The translations under genes were made by a program, and so were the position numbers. A stretch of DNA of 8,878 nt from Faecalibacterium sp. UBA1762 (GTDB lineage Bacteria > Bacillota > Clostridia > Oscillospirales > Ruminococcaceae). Below, piece by piece: positions 1 through 6,288 of the stretch. The stretch is taken from NCBI GenBank assembly GCA_002314755.1, contig DCHC01000048.1:1-8878 (forward strand). The letters are read 5' to 3'. Positions within the stretch are counted from its first letter, which is position 1, and each line of letters opens with the position of its first letter. A model generated the notes under the pieces. The model was given only the letters and a program-made list of their open reading frames with translations, made no database searches and had not been told where the DNA came from.

Positions 1-59
1 TTGAATTTTTAGAGGTTACCAAAAGTACAGGAAAAGGAAACTTTAAAAAGGACTTCTAA
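1..59 (+). CDS. Possible C-terminal tail of an upstream gene (partial)
   Basis: One frame is open from base 3 to a TAA at 57-59 and reads EFLEVTKSTGKGNFKKDF. The other two + frames hit stops within the first 12 bases. The stop lies just ahead of the ribosome binding site of the next gene, which is the usual spacing inside an operon. Eighteen codons are too few to recognise a family. Judged only from the two downstream genes, it could be a carbohydrate-metabolism or transport protein. An open frame of this length can arise by chance, so this is a tentative call. Confidence 0.4.
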   Translation, partial: EFLEVTKSTGKGNFKKDF

Positions 60-60
60 A

Positions 61-66
61 AGGAGA
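61..66 (+). promoter_or_regulatory. Ribosome binding site of the URO-D-like gene
   Basis: AGGAGA stands 7 bases before the ATG at 74 and fixes that start. It directly follows the probable stop of the preceding reading frame, which suggests translation within one transcript. Confidence 0.8.
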
Positions 67-73
67 TAGAACG

Positions 74-1144
74 ATGTTACTTACACCGGAACAAATTTAT
101 AGACACAATGCTTTTTGGGACAGAATCCCAACCGACCGGGCATTGATCAATGCGGTACATTGGAAGGGGGAGGGAACCTTTCCTGCGCCAAAATCGCTGC
201 AGCAGCAATGGTTTGACCTGGAGTATCGGGAGAAGGCAAATCTGGCAGCACAAAGAAATACGGAGGTCTTTCTGGAGGGATTTCATTACGGCGATGCGAT
301 GTTTGGCCCGGGCAGTCTGGCAGCGGTCTTAACTGATTTTTACAAGCCCGGTCCGCAGACTATCTGGTTTGAAGATAATCCACCGTATATTACGGATTAT
401 AAAGATATACCGCAGTTGGTGTTGGACCCGAACAGTTCTATGTACCGTATGACGGATGAATTGACCGATCGGATGTTGACCCATAAGGATGAATTGGTTA
501 CTCTGATTACAGATATCGGCGGAACCTATGACATTTTGGCTTCTTTACGGGGAACCAATCAGCTGCTATATGATTTGTATGACCATCCGGATGAGGTCAA
601 AGCCCTGCGAGATAAGGTTGCACCCCTGTGGGCGGAGTGGTTCCGCCATCTGTCCGAAAAACTGATTGCCGGGCAGGGCGGCATGACCAGTTGGCTGATG
701 GTTTGGTCTGAGCTGCCGTTTTATCCGTTGCAGTGTGACTTCTGTGCCATGATTTCGCCGGAAATGTTTCAGGAATTTATCCTGCCGGACCTGAAAGAGC
801 AAACCGAGTTGATGCCCCGATCCATCTATCATTTGGATGGACCGGGAGAGATCCGGCATTTGGATATGCTGCTGAGCTTGCCCAAATTAAACGCCATCCA
901 GTGGGTGTCCGGTTCTGGGGCGCTGCCTTCTAGTGATCCCTGCTGGTATGAGCTGTTTAAGCGGATTCAGTCAGCAGGAAAAGGTCTGATCATCAATGAA
1001 ATCATTCCACAAGATCGGTTGGAGGATTTCCTCCGTCATGTGGATCAGCGCGGTCTGTACATTGCAGTGGAAGCACGGGACGCCAGGGATGCCGAGGATA
1101 TTGCTGCAATGTCCGTAAAGCTGAATAAAGAAAAAACGGTTTAA
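74..1144 (+). CDS. Uroporphyrinogen decarboxylase superfamily protein (URO-D/methyltransferase-like), not HemE
   Basis: The 356-residue protein has the look of the URO-D fold (TIM barrel, Pfam URO-D type). It has a helix typical of the family, with CDFCAMISPEMFQEFILPDL at 221-240, the strand YHLDGPG at 252-258 followed by HLDMLL, and IQWVSGSG at 275-282. The N-terminal arginine-rich substrate motif of true HemE (the 'MRQAGRY' region) is absent, so coproporphyrinogen synthesis is unlikely. Relatives include corrinoid-linked methyltransferases (MtaA/CmuA type), but I see no clear HxC...C zinc triad. There is no signal peptide, so it should act in the cytoplasm. It lies 50 bases ahead of a GH43-like glycosidase, apparently in the same transcript, which hints at a role in handling an imported sugar or glycoside. 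The substrate is unknown. Family assignment is fairly sure; function is not. Confidence 0.82.
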   Translation: MLLTPEQIYRHNAFWDRIPTDRALINAVHWKGEGTFPAPKSLQQQWFDLEYREKANLAAQRNTEVFLEGFHYGDAMFGPGSLAAVLTDFYKPGPQTIWFEDNPPYITDYKDIPQLVLDPNSSMYRMTDELTDRMLTHKDELVTLITDIGGTYDILASLRGTNQLLYDLYDHPDEVKALRDKVAPLWAEWFRHLSEKLIAGQGGMTSWLMVWSELPFYPLQCDFCAMISPEMFQEFILPDLKEQTELMPRSIYHLDGPGEIRHLDMLLSLPKLNAIQWVSGSGALPSSDPCWYELFKRIQSAGKGLIINEIIPQDRLEDFLRHVDQRGLYIAVEARDARDAEDIAAMSVKLNKEKTV

Positions 1145-1145
1145 A

Positions 1146-1157
1146 CGGCAGATGCCG
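1146..1157 (+). other. Small inverted repeat between the URO-D-like and GH43 genes
   Basis: CGGCA and TGCCG flank a two-base centre directly after the stop of the URO-D-like gene. In RNA it would probably form a 4-bp stem with a 4-base loop. No U-run follows, so it does not look like a terminator. It might stabilise a processed 3' end or be chance. Confidence 0.25.
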
Positions 1158-1194
1158 AAACTAGATAAAGCAAGAAAAGAAAGGAAAAAGAAAA

Positions 1195-2250
1195 ATGTAT
1201 AACAGTATTCGACCCGGCCAGGTTTGGCTGGATACGGAAGGCAAGCGGATTCAAGCCCACGGCGGTTCTCTGTTTTTTGAAAACGGTAAGTATTACTGGT
1301 ACGGTGAAAACAAGGAAAAAACCGATGGTATCAGTAAAATCTGGCACTGGGGCGTCCGGATGTACGAATCTACAGACCTGTACAACTGGAAGGACCTGGG
1401 TCTGATTATTCCGCCCGAGGTGGACAATCCCGAATCCTCCATTCATCCGGAATCCATGATGGACCGTCCCCATATCATCTACAATAAATTCACCAAGAAA
1501 TATGTTTGCTGGCTGAAAATCATGCACCTTGACGGCTCTCAGACAGAGACCGTATTGACCGCCGATAAACTGACCGGACCCTATGCCAAAATCAAAGAAG
1601 GTTTGCGGCCTCTGAATATGAACGCTGGAGACTTTGATTTGGTGGTTGCTCCGGACGGCAAGGCATATTATTATTTTGAGCGGGTTCATTCCGAGACCAT
1701 TTGCGCGGATCTGACGGCAGATTATACGGATGTTACCGGTTACTATTCCACCCATTTTCCTCATCCCTATCCGCCTTATGTGCGTGAGGCCACCTCTCAC
1801 TTTGTGCATAACTTTAAGCATTATCTGCTGACCAGCGGAACCACCGGCTATTTTCCCAACCCCAGTGAGGTCGCTGTTGCCGATAGCTGGCACGGTCCCT
1901 ATACGGTGCTGGGTGATCCTTGCCCCAATGATGAAAGCCAGACAACCTATCATTCTCAGGTTGCCAGTGTCTTTAAGGTGCCCGGCAAAAAGAATCTGTA
2001 CATTGCATGCGGTGACCGTTGGCTGCCGGAGGCAATGGATGTAAAGTACGACGATGTCCGCCGTCGGTTTGAACAGGATTTCAATCCGGAAGTCACTGCG
2101 TACAAAGATGATCTTCCTCCGGTGGCGCCGCTGCCCAATGTGGTCAATCGCACCCAGATCTCTGACTATGTCTGGCTACCTTTGCGGTTTGAGGGCGATA
2201 TGGTCTATTTGGATTGGAAGGACGAGTGGCGCATTGAGGATTACGATTGA
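1195..2250 (+). CDS. Glycoside hydrolase family 43-like protein (five-bladed beta-propeller)
   Basis: The 351-residue protein shows the repeated short beta-strand pattern of GH43. IQAHGGSLFFENGKYYWYGE at 19-38 is the opening blade motif, MDRPHIIYN at 89-97 the next conserved Asp region, and AGDFDLVVAPDGKAYYYF at 144-161 a further blade. REATSHF at 197-203 carries the probable catalytic acid Glu198, followed by SGTTGY at 214-219. HSQVASV at 253-259 carries Gln255. The 'AHGG' opening resembles subfamilies that include exo-beta-1,3-galactanases, some of which lack the usual catalytic-base Asp; here that place is also not an Asp. Length fits a bare catalytic domain without a binding module. No signal peptide is visible, so it probably trims oligosaccharides inside the cell. 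The start is supported by AAGGA 9 bases upstream. The gene ends in tandem stops (TGA TAA) shortly before a terminator. The exact sugar specificity (xylose, arabinose, galactose) cannot be told. Confidence 0.83.
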   Translation: MYNSIRPGQVWLDTEGKRIQAHGGSLFFENGKYYWYGENKEKTDGISKIWHWGVRMYESTDLYNWKDLGLIIPPEVDNPESSIHPESMMDRPHIIYNKFTKKYVCWLKIMHLDGSQTETVLTADKLTGPYAKIKEGLRPLNMNAGDFDLVVAPDGKAYYYFERVHSETICADLTADYTDVTGYYSTHFPHPYPPYVREATSHFVHNFKHYLLTSGTTGYFPNPSEVAVADSWHGPYTVLGDPCPNDESQTTYHSQVASVFKVPGKKNLYIACGDRWLPEAMDVKYDDVRRRFEQDFNPEVTAYKDDLPPVAPLPNVVNRTQISDYVWLPLRFEGDMVYLDWKDEWRIEDYD

Positions 2251-2281
2251 TAAAGACTGACTGCTAAGCGCAGATTCGCAC

Positions 2282-2314
2282 AAGAGCTGCATCCGTTAGG
2301 TGGCAGCTCTTTTT
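2282..2314 (+). terminator. Intrinsic terminator after the GH43 gene
   Basis: A perfect 9-bp stem is formed by AAGAGCTGC (2282-2290) and GCAGCTCTT (2303-2311), with a 12-base loop. The 3' arm runs into five T's (2310-2314). It sits about 30 bases after the GH43 stop and closes the first operon. Confidence 0.88.
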
Positions 2315-2348
2315 GCTGAAGTGAAAAGTTTTTTCCACTCTGAAAAAC

Positions 2349-2408
2349 GTGATTTGAGAAGTGGCGTTTACTCTTACAGAAGTAAGGATACGCTACTTTT
2401 CTCTTCAC
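2349..2408. other. Long imperfect hairpin in the intergenic region (structured RNA or palindromic element)
   Basis: The gap between the GH43 stop and murD is about 425 bases and holds no convincing large gene. Within it, GTGA (2349-2352) pairs with TCAC (2405-2408). After a symmetric 3x3 internal loop, 2356-2367 pairs with 2390-2401 through 12 pairs, two of them G-U. After a small internal loop, 2373-2377 pairs with 2382-2386 around an AGAA tetraloop. No T-run follows on either strand, so it is not a terminator. It could be part of a small RNA, a processing site, or the remnant of a palindromic repeat or MITE-like element. No second copy exists in this window. The pairing was read by eye; no folding energy was computed. 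Confidence 0.5.
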
Positions 2409-2465
2409 AAAAACGGAATTTACTGTTACACCATGATCACCAGACAGCGTTCTTTAGGCATTTCA

Positions 2466-2485
2466 GCCATGTTTTCAGGCATGGC
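2466..2485. other. Short stem-loop in the intergenic region
   Basis: GCCATG (2466-2471) and CATGGC (2480-2485) form a perfect 6-bp stem around an 8-base loop. No T-run follows. It may be a protein-binding palindrome or chance. The rest of 2409-2529 shows nothing else I can name beyond an A-rich run at 2515-2535. Confidence 0.25.
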
Positions 2486-2529
2486 AAACAAGCGGACTTT
2501 AGTCGGTATGTTTTAAAAAACAAAAAAAC

Positions 2530-2557
2530 AAAAAAGCAACCGGGTCGGTATTTTTTT
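2530..2557. terminator. Possible bidirectional terminator upstream of the murD promoter
   Basis: ACCG (2539-2542) and CGGT (2546-2549) form a short GC-rich stem around GGT. It is flanked by six A's at 2530-2535 and seven T's at 2551-2557, which can extend the helix and give a U-run on either strand. The GC stem is only 4 bp, so termination may be weak. On the + strand it would stop read-through or a small RNA before the murD promoter. On the - strand it would stop antisense transcription coming from murD. Confidence 0.4.
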
Positions 2558-2558
2558 G

Positions 2559-2587
2559 TTGTATCCCTTATCTAACTGCGATATAAT
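2559..2587 (+). promoter_or_regulatory. Sigma-A-type promoter of the murD operon
   Basis: A perfect -10 box TATAAT lies at 2582-2587. A partial -35 box TTGTAT lies at 2559-2564, 17 bases upstream. Transcription would begin near 2594, giving a leader of about 80 bases before murD. It directly follows the T-run of the preceding hairpin, and no better promoter is visible ahead of murD. Confidence 0.6.
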
Positions 2588-2597
2588 AATAAAGAAT

Positions 2598-2672
2598 ATG
2601 GGTAAAGGGCAGCTGCAAAAAAAGGCCGATTTGCTGAAAACTGCCGCCAGACCCGGGAAAGTGCAGGTTTGA
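2598..2672 (+). CDS. Possible 24-codon leader peptide ORF ahead of murD
   Basis: An ATG at 2598, only a few bases after the predicted transcription start, opens a frame ending with TGA at 2670-2672. It encodes a basic peptide beginning MGKGQLQKKADLL and ending KVQV. Its stop is one codon (ATC) before the murD ATG and in the same frame. There is no Shine-Dalgarno, so translation would be nearly leaderless. murD itself has only a weak site (CAGG), so ribosomes finishing this ORF could reinitiate on murD. It may equally be a chance ORF in an 80-base leader. Confidence 0.3.
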   Translation: MGKGQLQKKADLLKTAARPGKVQV

Positions 2673-2675
2673 ATC

Positions 2676-4076
2676 ATGACCAGAGAGCATACCGATTATC
2701 AGCAGTTTTATAAGGATATCAAAGGGAAAAAAGTATCCATTATCGGCGCCGGTGTCAGCCACCGGGAGCTGATTCCGCTGTTTGCCAGGGCGGGAGCACA
2801 GGTGACCCTTTGCGATAAAAAAAATCCGGAGCAACTGGGAGAACTGTATACACAGCTACAGGAGCTGGGTGTAGGCTTTTCCCTTGGGGAGAGCTATCTG
2901 GACGGATTGCAGGGGGCGGATATGATTCTGCGCACCCCCGGCTTTGAGTACTATACCCCTGCGCTGCAGGCAGCAAAAGCGGCAGGAAGCGAGATCACCA
3001 GCGAGATGGAGCTGTTTTTCCGGTGCTGTCCCTGTCACATTTATGCCGTGACCGGCTCTGACGGCAAAACGACTACCACTACATTGATTGCCAAAATGCT
3101 GGAAGCAGCAGGAAAAAAGGTACATTTGGGTGGAAATATCGGTCGGGCGTTATTTCCCATCATAGGCGAGGTTCAGCCGCAGGACGCCGCTGTCGTCGAG
3201 CTTTCCAGCTTCCAGCTAATCAGTATGCGGCAAAGTCCGGAGGTTGCCGTGGTTACCAATGTGACCCCGAACCATCTGGACCATCACAAGGATATGCAGG
3301 AGTATATTGACGCCAAACGCAATATTTTACTTTATCAAAACAAGGCAAGCCGTACGGTTCTGGGGTATGAAAATGCGGTTACCCGCAGTATGCAAACCGA
3401 TGTCAAGGGTACGCTGCGGTGGTTTAGCCGCCTTTCCAAGGTGGAAAACGGTGCCCATTTAAACGATGACGGAATACTTTGTCTAGTACATGACGCAAAG
3501 GAGCTGCCGGTCCTGGAGGCTGCCGACCTGTTGCTGCCCGGTCTACACAATGTGGAAAATGTCTTAACGGCAATGGCTGCCGTTGACGAAGATGTGCCGA
3601 TTGAAATTATGGCAAAGGTAGCTTCTTCGTTTACAGGTGTGGAACACCGCATCGAGCCGGTACGTACCCTGGATGGGGTCAAATGGTTTAACGACAGTAT
3701 CGCCTCTAGCCCCACCCGTACCATTGCCGGTCTGCGGTCTTTTACCCAAAAGCTGGTATTGATTGCCGGAGGCTATGACAAAAAGATCAGCTACGCGCCC
3801 CTTGCTCCGGAAATATTGGCCCATGTGCGGTTACTGATTCTGATGGGACCAACCGGTCCGATTATCGAAAAGGAACTGCGCGCCCTACCGGAGCTGGAAG
3901 CCAGTGGGCTGGTTATTCTGCACGCGGATAATATGGAGCAGGCGGTAAAGCTGGCAAGAGCGAACACTCACGCGGGGGATATTGTCACCCTGTCTCCGGC
4001 ATCTGCAAGCTTTGATGCCTACCCCAATTTCGAGGTGCGCGGCAGACACTACAAGCAGTTGGTCAACGCCCTGTGA
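2676..4076 (+). CDS. murD: UDP-N-acetylmuramoyl-L-alanine:D-glutamate ligase (MurD)
   Basis: MurD is the cytoplasmic ATP-dependent ligase that adds D-glutamate to UDP-MurNAc-L-Ala in peptidoglycan synthesis. At 466 residues it is close to the usual length. The N-terminal Rossmann-like domain has IGAGVSHRE at 23-31. The central ATPase domain has the P-loop TGSDGKTTT at 126-134, ELSSFQL at 175-181, and NHLDHH at 199-204. YIDAKRN at 210-216 carries Lys214, matching the carbamylated Lys of E. coli MurD. The C-terminal domain has GLHNVENVL at 289-297, GVEHRIE at 321-327, NDSIASSP at 339-346, GGYDK at 365-369 (Lys369 matching the D-Glu-binding Lys348), and SPASASFD at 440-447. The E. coli 'NDSKAT' Lys is Ile342 here, probably a lineage variant. 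The start is forced by an in-frame TGA six bases upstream; the SD (CAGG) is weak. It is the first gene of the operon and overlaps the next gene by 4 bases. Confidence 0.96.
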   Translation: MTREHTDYQQFYKDIKGKKVSIIGAGVSHRELIPLFARAGAQVTLCDKKNPEQLGELYTQLQELGVGFSLGESYLDGLQGADMILRTPGFEYYTPALQAAKAAGSEITSEMELFFRCCPCHIYAVTGSDGKTTTTTLIAKMLEAAGKKVHLGGNIGRALFPIIGEVQPQDAAVVELSSFQLISMRQSPEVAVVTNVTPNHLDHHKDMQEYIDAKRNILLYQNKASRTVLGYENAVTRSMQTDVKGTLRWFSRLSKVENGAHLNDDGILCLVHDAKELPVLEAADLLLPGLHNVENVLTAMAAVDEDVPIEIMAKVASSFTGVEHRIEPVRTLDGVKWFNDSIASSPTRTIAGLRSFTQKLVLIAGGYDKKISYAPLAPEILAHVRLLILMGPTGPIIEKELRALPELEASGLVILHADNMEQAVKLARANTHAGDIVTLSPASASFDAYPNFEVRGRHYKQLVNAL

Positions 4077-4927
4077 TTGTCAGGGTACATTTGCCGGACA
4101 GACTGTTGACCGATGCAGTGGCAGTGTATCCCAGTGGAATTTCTGCGCTGGCTGCATGGCAGGGGTGTCAGAGCCCGGCCGGAGTATGGCTTACGCCGGG
4201 GGCGATATTGATCGCCGTGCAAGGGGTCGGTTGGCTGTTGCCAATTAACCGGGAGCTGTTTGACCGTTATATTCAGATTGCAGACGGTGCCAAAACGGCG
4301 ACAGTTGCCCGGCATACGGATTATGCTGGATTGCGGATTACCTGTCGGTTTGCAGGGATACGAACCCTGTACCTGCCGATGGAAAAACGACTCAGATGGT
4401 TGCCGATGCTGATAGGGTCAAACCACTGGCGGGAATATATTGTCATGAGTTGGCGAGCGACTGCGGCTGACGGACAAAGGCCGGATTGTTATGCTGTGCG
4501 CGAGCAAACGGATTACCTGTCTGCTGTACGGCTGATCAGCGAAGCACTGCCTGCCGAACAAAGGGAACAAGGCTGGCAAAACCTGTATAGCCGACTGTGC
4601 CGGATGAGAAACCGGGCAGTTGGACAGGTGTTGGGGATAGGCGAACAGGAAAACCCGGTGGGGTGTCTCGTAATGGCCGGTCCCTTTGCAACGGAAAGCG
4701 GCCCGTTGACCTACCTCAGTGATCTGTTCGTGTTGCCTGCTGCCCGCCACAGTGGAAGAGGAAAGGCGCTGATGCAGGCGGCAATTCAAGTGATTGCAAC
4801 CCGGCAAACGGAACCCGGAACGGAAGAAACGGCGTTGTTGCTGTGTCGTCGGGCATTGACGGGTTATTATCAAAAAATGGGCTTTATTCGTACCGGTAGC
4901 TGGCTGCGAACAGAGCTGAAGCAATAA
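4073..4927 (+). CDS. GNAT family N-acetyltransferase with an unrecognised N-terminal half
   Basis: The C-terminal part of this 284-residue protein is a GNAT fold that transfers an acyl group from acyl-CoA to an amine. LTYLSDLFVLP at 212-222 is the central strand. RHSGRGKALM at 225-234 matches the R-x-x-G-x-G acyl-CoA pyrophosphate loop. ALTGYYQKMGFIRTG at 261-275 is the typical last helix and strand. Residues 1 to about 130 look beta-rich and hydrophobic but match no family I recognise. There is no signal peptide or clear membrane segment. The start is GTG, overlapping the murD stop as GTGA. No in-frame ATG occurs before residue 102, and the N-terminal half stays open and protein-like, so GTG is the best choice. 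The overlap implies translational coupling with murD. The substrate is unknown; a cell-wall precursor or a protein N-terminus are possibilities from context only. Confidence 0.85.
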   Translation: MIVRVHLPDRLLTDAVAVYPSGISALAAWQGCQSPAGVWLTPGAILIAVQGVGWLLPINRELFDRYIQIADGAKTATVARHTDYAGLRITCRFAGIRTLYLPMEKRLRWLPMLIGSNHWREYIVMSWRATAADGQRPDCYAVREQTDYLSAVRLISEALPAEQREQGWQNLYSRLCRMRNRAVGQVLGIGEQENPVGCLVMAGPFATESGPLTYLSDLFVLPAARHSGRGKALMQAAIQVIATRQTEPGTEETALLLCRRALTGYYQKMGFIRTGSWLRTELKQ

Positions 4928-4985
4928 GATAAACCGGATACAGAGTTGTCCGCGAGAATAAAACCGGAAAGGAAACAGATTTCTC

Positions 4986-6242
4986 ATGATTGAGGATTAT
5001 TTTGAACTTTCTCCCCGACTGTTGGAACTGGACAGACAGGTTCTGCAGGCGTGCCGTCCCCAATTTGCTGCCGTTGAGCAGATACGGGACGATAACCAGA
5101 TGAAAATGCTGCGGGCGTTTACAGACTGTCATGTTTCGGCAGCCCACCTGCTGGGTACGACAGGCTACGGTTATGACGATATAGGTAGGGAAAAATTAGG
5201 TGAGGTATTTGCCCGGTTGACCGGCAGCGAGGATGCGCTGTTCCGTCCCCATCTGCTCAGTGGAACCCATGCGTTGACAGTCGCATTGTTCGGATTGCTG
5301 CGCCCCGGTGATACAATGCTTTGTGTTGTTGGCCAACCGTATGATACTCTTTGTACAGTAATCGGTTTGACTGACGAAAAGGGCAACGGTTCTCTGATGG
5401 ATTTCGGGGTCAAATATGAGCAGGTGGACCTGATGCCGGACGGTCAACCGGATCTACCGGCAATTGCCGCGGCAGTGCCCGGCAAAAAAATATGTTACAT
5501 TCAGCGCAGTCGGGGCTATTCCAGCCGCCCGGCGCTGACCTTGCAACAGATCGAAGCCATAGCCAAGACGGCCCATTCCGTCAGCCCGGATATTTGGGTG
5601 GTGGTGGATAACTGTTACGGAGAATTCACCCAGACCAAGGAGCCTACACAGGTGGGTGCCGATTTGATGGTCGGTTCACTGATCAAAAATCCCGGTGGCG
5701 GCATTGCGCCGACCGGGGGGTATATTGCGGGCAGACAACAGCTGGTTGAGCTATGCGCCCAACGTATGACCTGCCCCGGTACCGGCAGAGAGCTGGGCAG
5801 CACCCAGGATATTTTGCGGCAGATGTACTTAGGGCTGTACTTTGCACCCGGTGTCACCGCGGAAGCTTTAAAAACAGCGGTTTACGCTCAGTGTCTGTTT
5901 GAAAAGCTGGGTTATGGTGTAGTACCCAAATTTGACCAACCTCATAATGATATTGTCACCAGTATCCAGTGCGGCACCCCTGAGGAGCTGGTTGCTCTGT
6001 GCGGTGGCATTCAAAACGGCAGTCCGGTGGATAGCTTTGTTACGCCGGAGGCCTGCCCCATGCCCGGCTATGAGGACGCGGTGGTTATGGCAGCCGGTGC
6101 GTTCACTATGGGCAGTAGCATAGAGCTTTCCTGCGACGGGCCTCTGCGGGCGCCGTATACGGCTTTTCTGCAGGGCGGTTTGAACTTTGCTGCCTCCCGT
6201 GCGGCCCTGTTGATGGCAGCCGGACAGATGCAAAAAGAGTGA
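4986..6242 (+). CDS. Methionine gamma-lyase family PLP-dependent protein ('aluminium resistance' family)
   Basis: The 418-residue protein is a fold-type I PLP enzyme of the Met_gamma_lyase/aluminium resistance family found across Clostridia and Bacilli (YnbB-like). LSGTHALTVALF at 91-102 is the cofactor-phosphate region. VVVDNCYGEF at 205-214 supplies Asp208, expected to hold the PLP ring nitrogen. GSLIKNPGGGIAPTGGY at 230-246 carries Lys234, the probable Schiff-base lysine, in the family's glycine-rich signature. TGYGYDD at 59-65 near the N terminus is also characteristic. Length is normal for the family. The name comes from distant similarity to cystathionine/methionine gamma-lyases; the true substrate is not established, although a C-S lyase activity on an amino acid is plausible. 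It is cytoplasmic. It follows the GNAT gene after 58 bases, with AAAGGA about 12 bases before the ATG, and is apparently in the murD operon. Confidence 0.92.
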   Translation: MIEDYFELSPRLLELDRQVLQACRPQFAAVEQIRDDNQMKMLRAFTDCHVSAAHLLGTTGYGYDDIGREKLGEVFARLTGSEDALFRPHLLSGTHALTVALFGLLRPGDTMLCVVGQPYDTLCTVIGLTDEKGNGSLMDFGVKYEQVDLMPDGQPDLPAIAAAVPGKKICYIQRSRGYSSRPALTLQQIEAIAKTAHSVSPDIWVVVDNCYGEFTQTKEPTQVGADLMVGSLIKNPGGGIAPTGGYIAGRQQLVELCAQRMTCPGTGRELGSTQDILRQMYLGLYFAPGVTAEALKTAVYAQCLFEKLGYGVVPKFDQPHNDIVTSIQCGTPEELVALCGGIQNGSPVDSFVTPEACPMPGYEDAVVMAAGAFTMGSSIELSCDGPLRAPYTAFLQGGLNFAASRAALLMAAGQMQKE

Positions 6243-6288
6243 GAAAAGGGACGAAAAACGAACATAAAGAAAAAAGGAGAGAAGGAAG

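Noticed and set aside
74..1144. Annotation of the first gene as haem-pathway HemE
   Set aside because: The N-terminal arginine motif of HemE is missing and the neighbours are sugar-related rather than haem genes, so only superfamily membership is claimed.
1141..1953. A 270-codon - strand open frame opposite the GH43 gene
   Set aside because: It lies entirely antisense to a well-supported GH43-like protein, has no family features and no ribosome binding site that I can see.
2300..2575. A 91-codon + strand open frame in the GH43-murD intergenic region
   Set aside because: It begins inside the terminator loop, has no ribosome binding site, has a low-complexity lysine-rich end encoded by A-runs, and crosses the long hairpin. 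It looks like chance rather than a gene.
4931..4968. Direct repeat AAACCGGA (4931-4938 and 4961-4968) and a 6-bp hairpin CGGATA/TGTCCG (4935-4952) between the GNAT and PLP-enzyme genes
   Set aside because: The repeat is only 8 bases, the hairpin has a wobble pair and no T-run follows. Neither is strong enough for an operator or terminator call.
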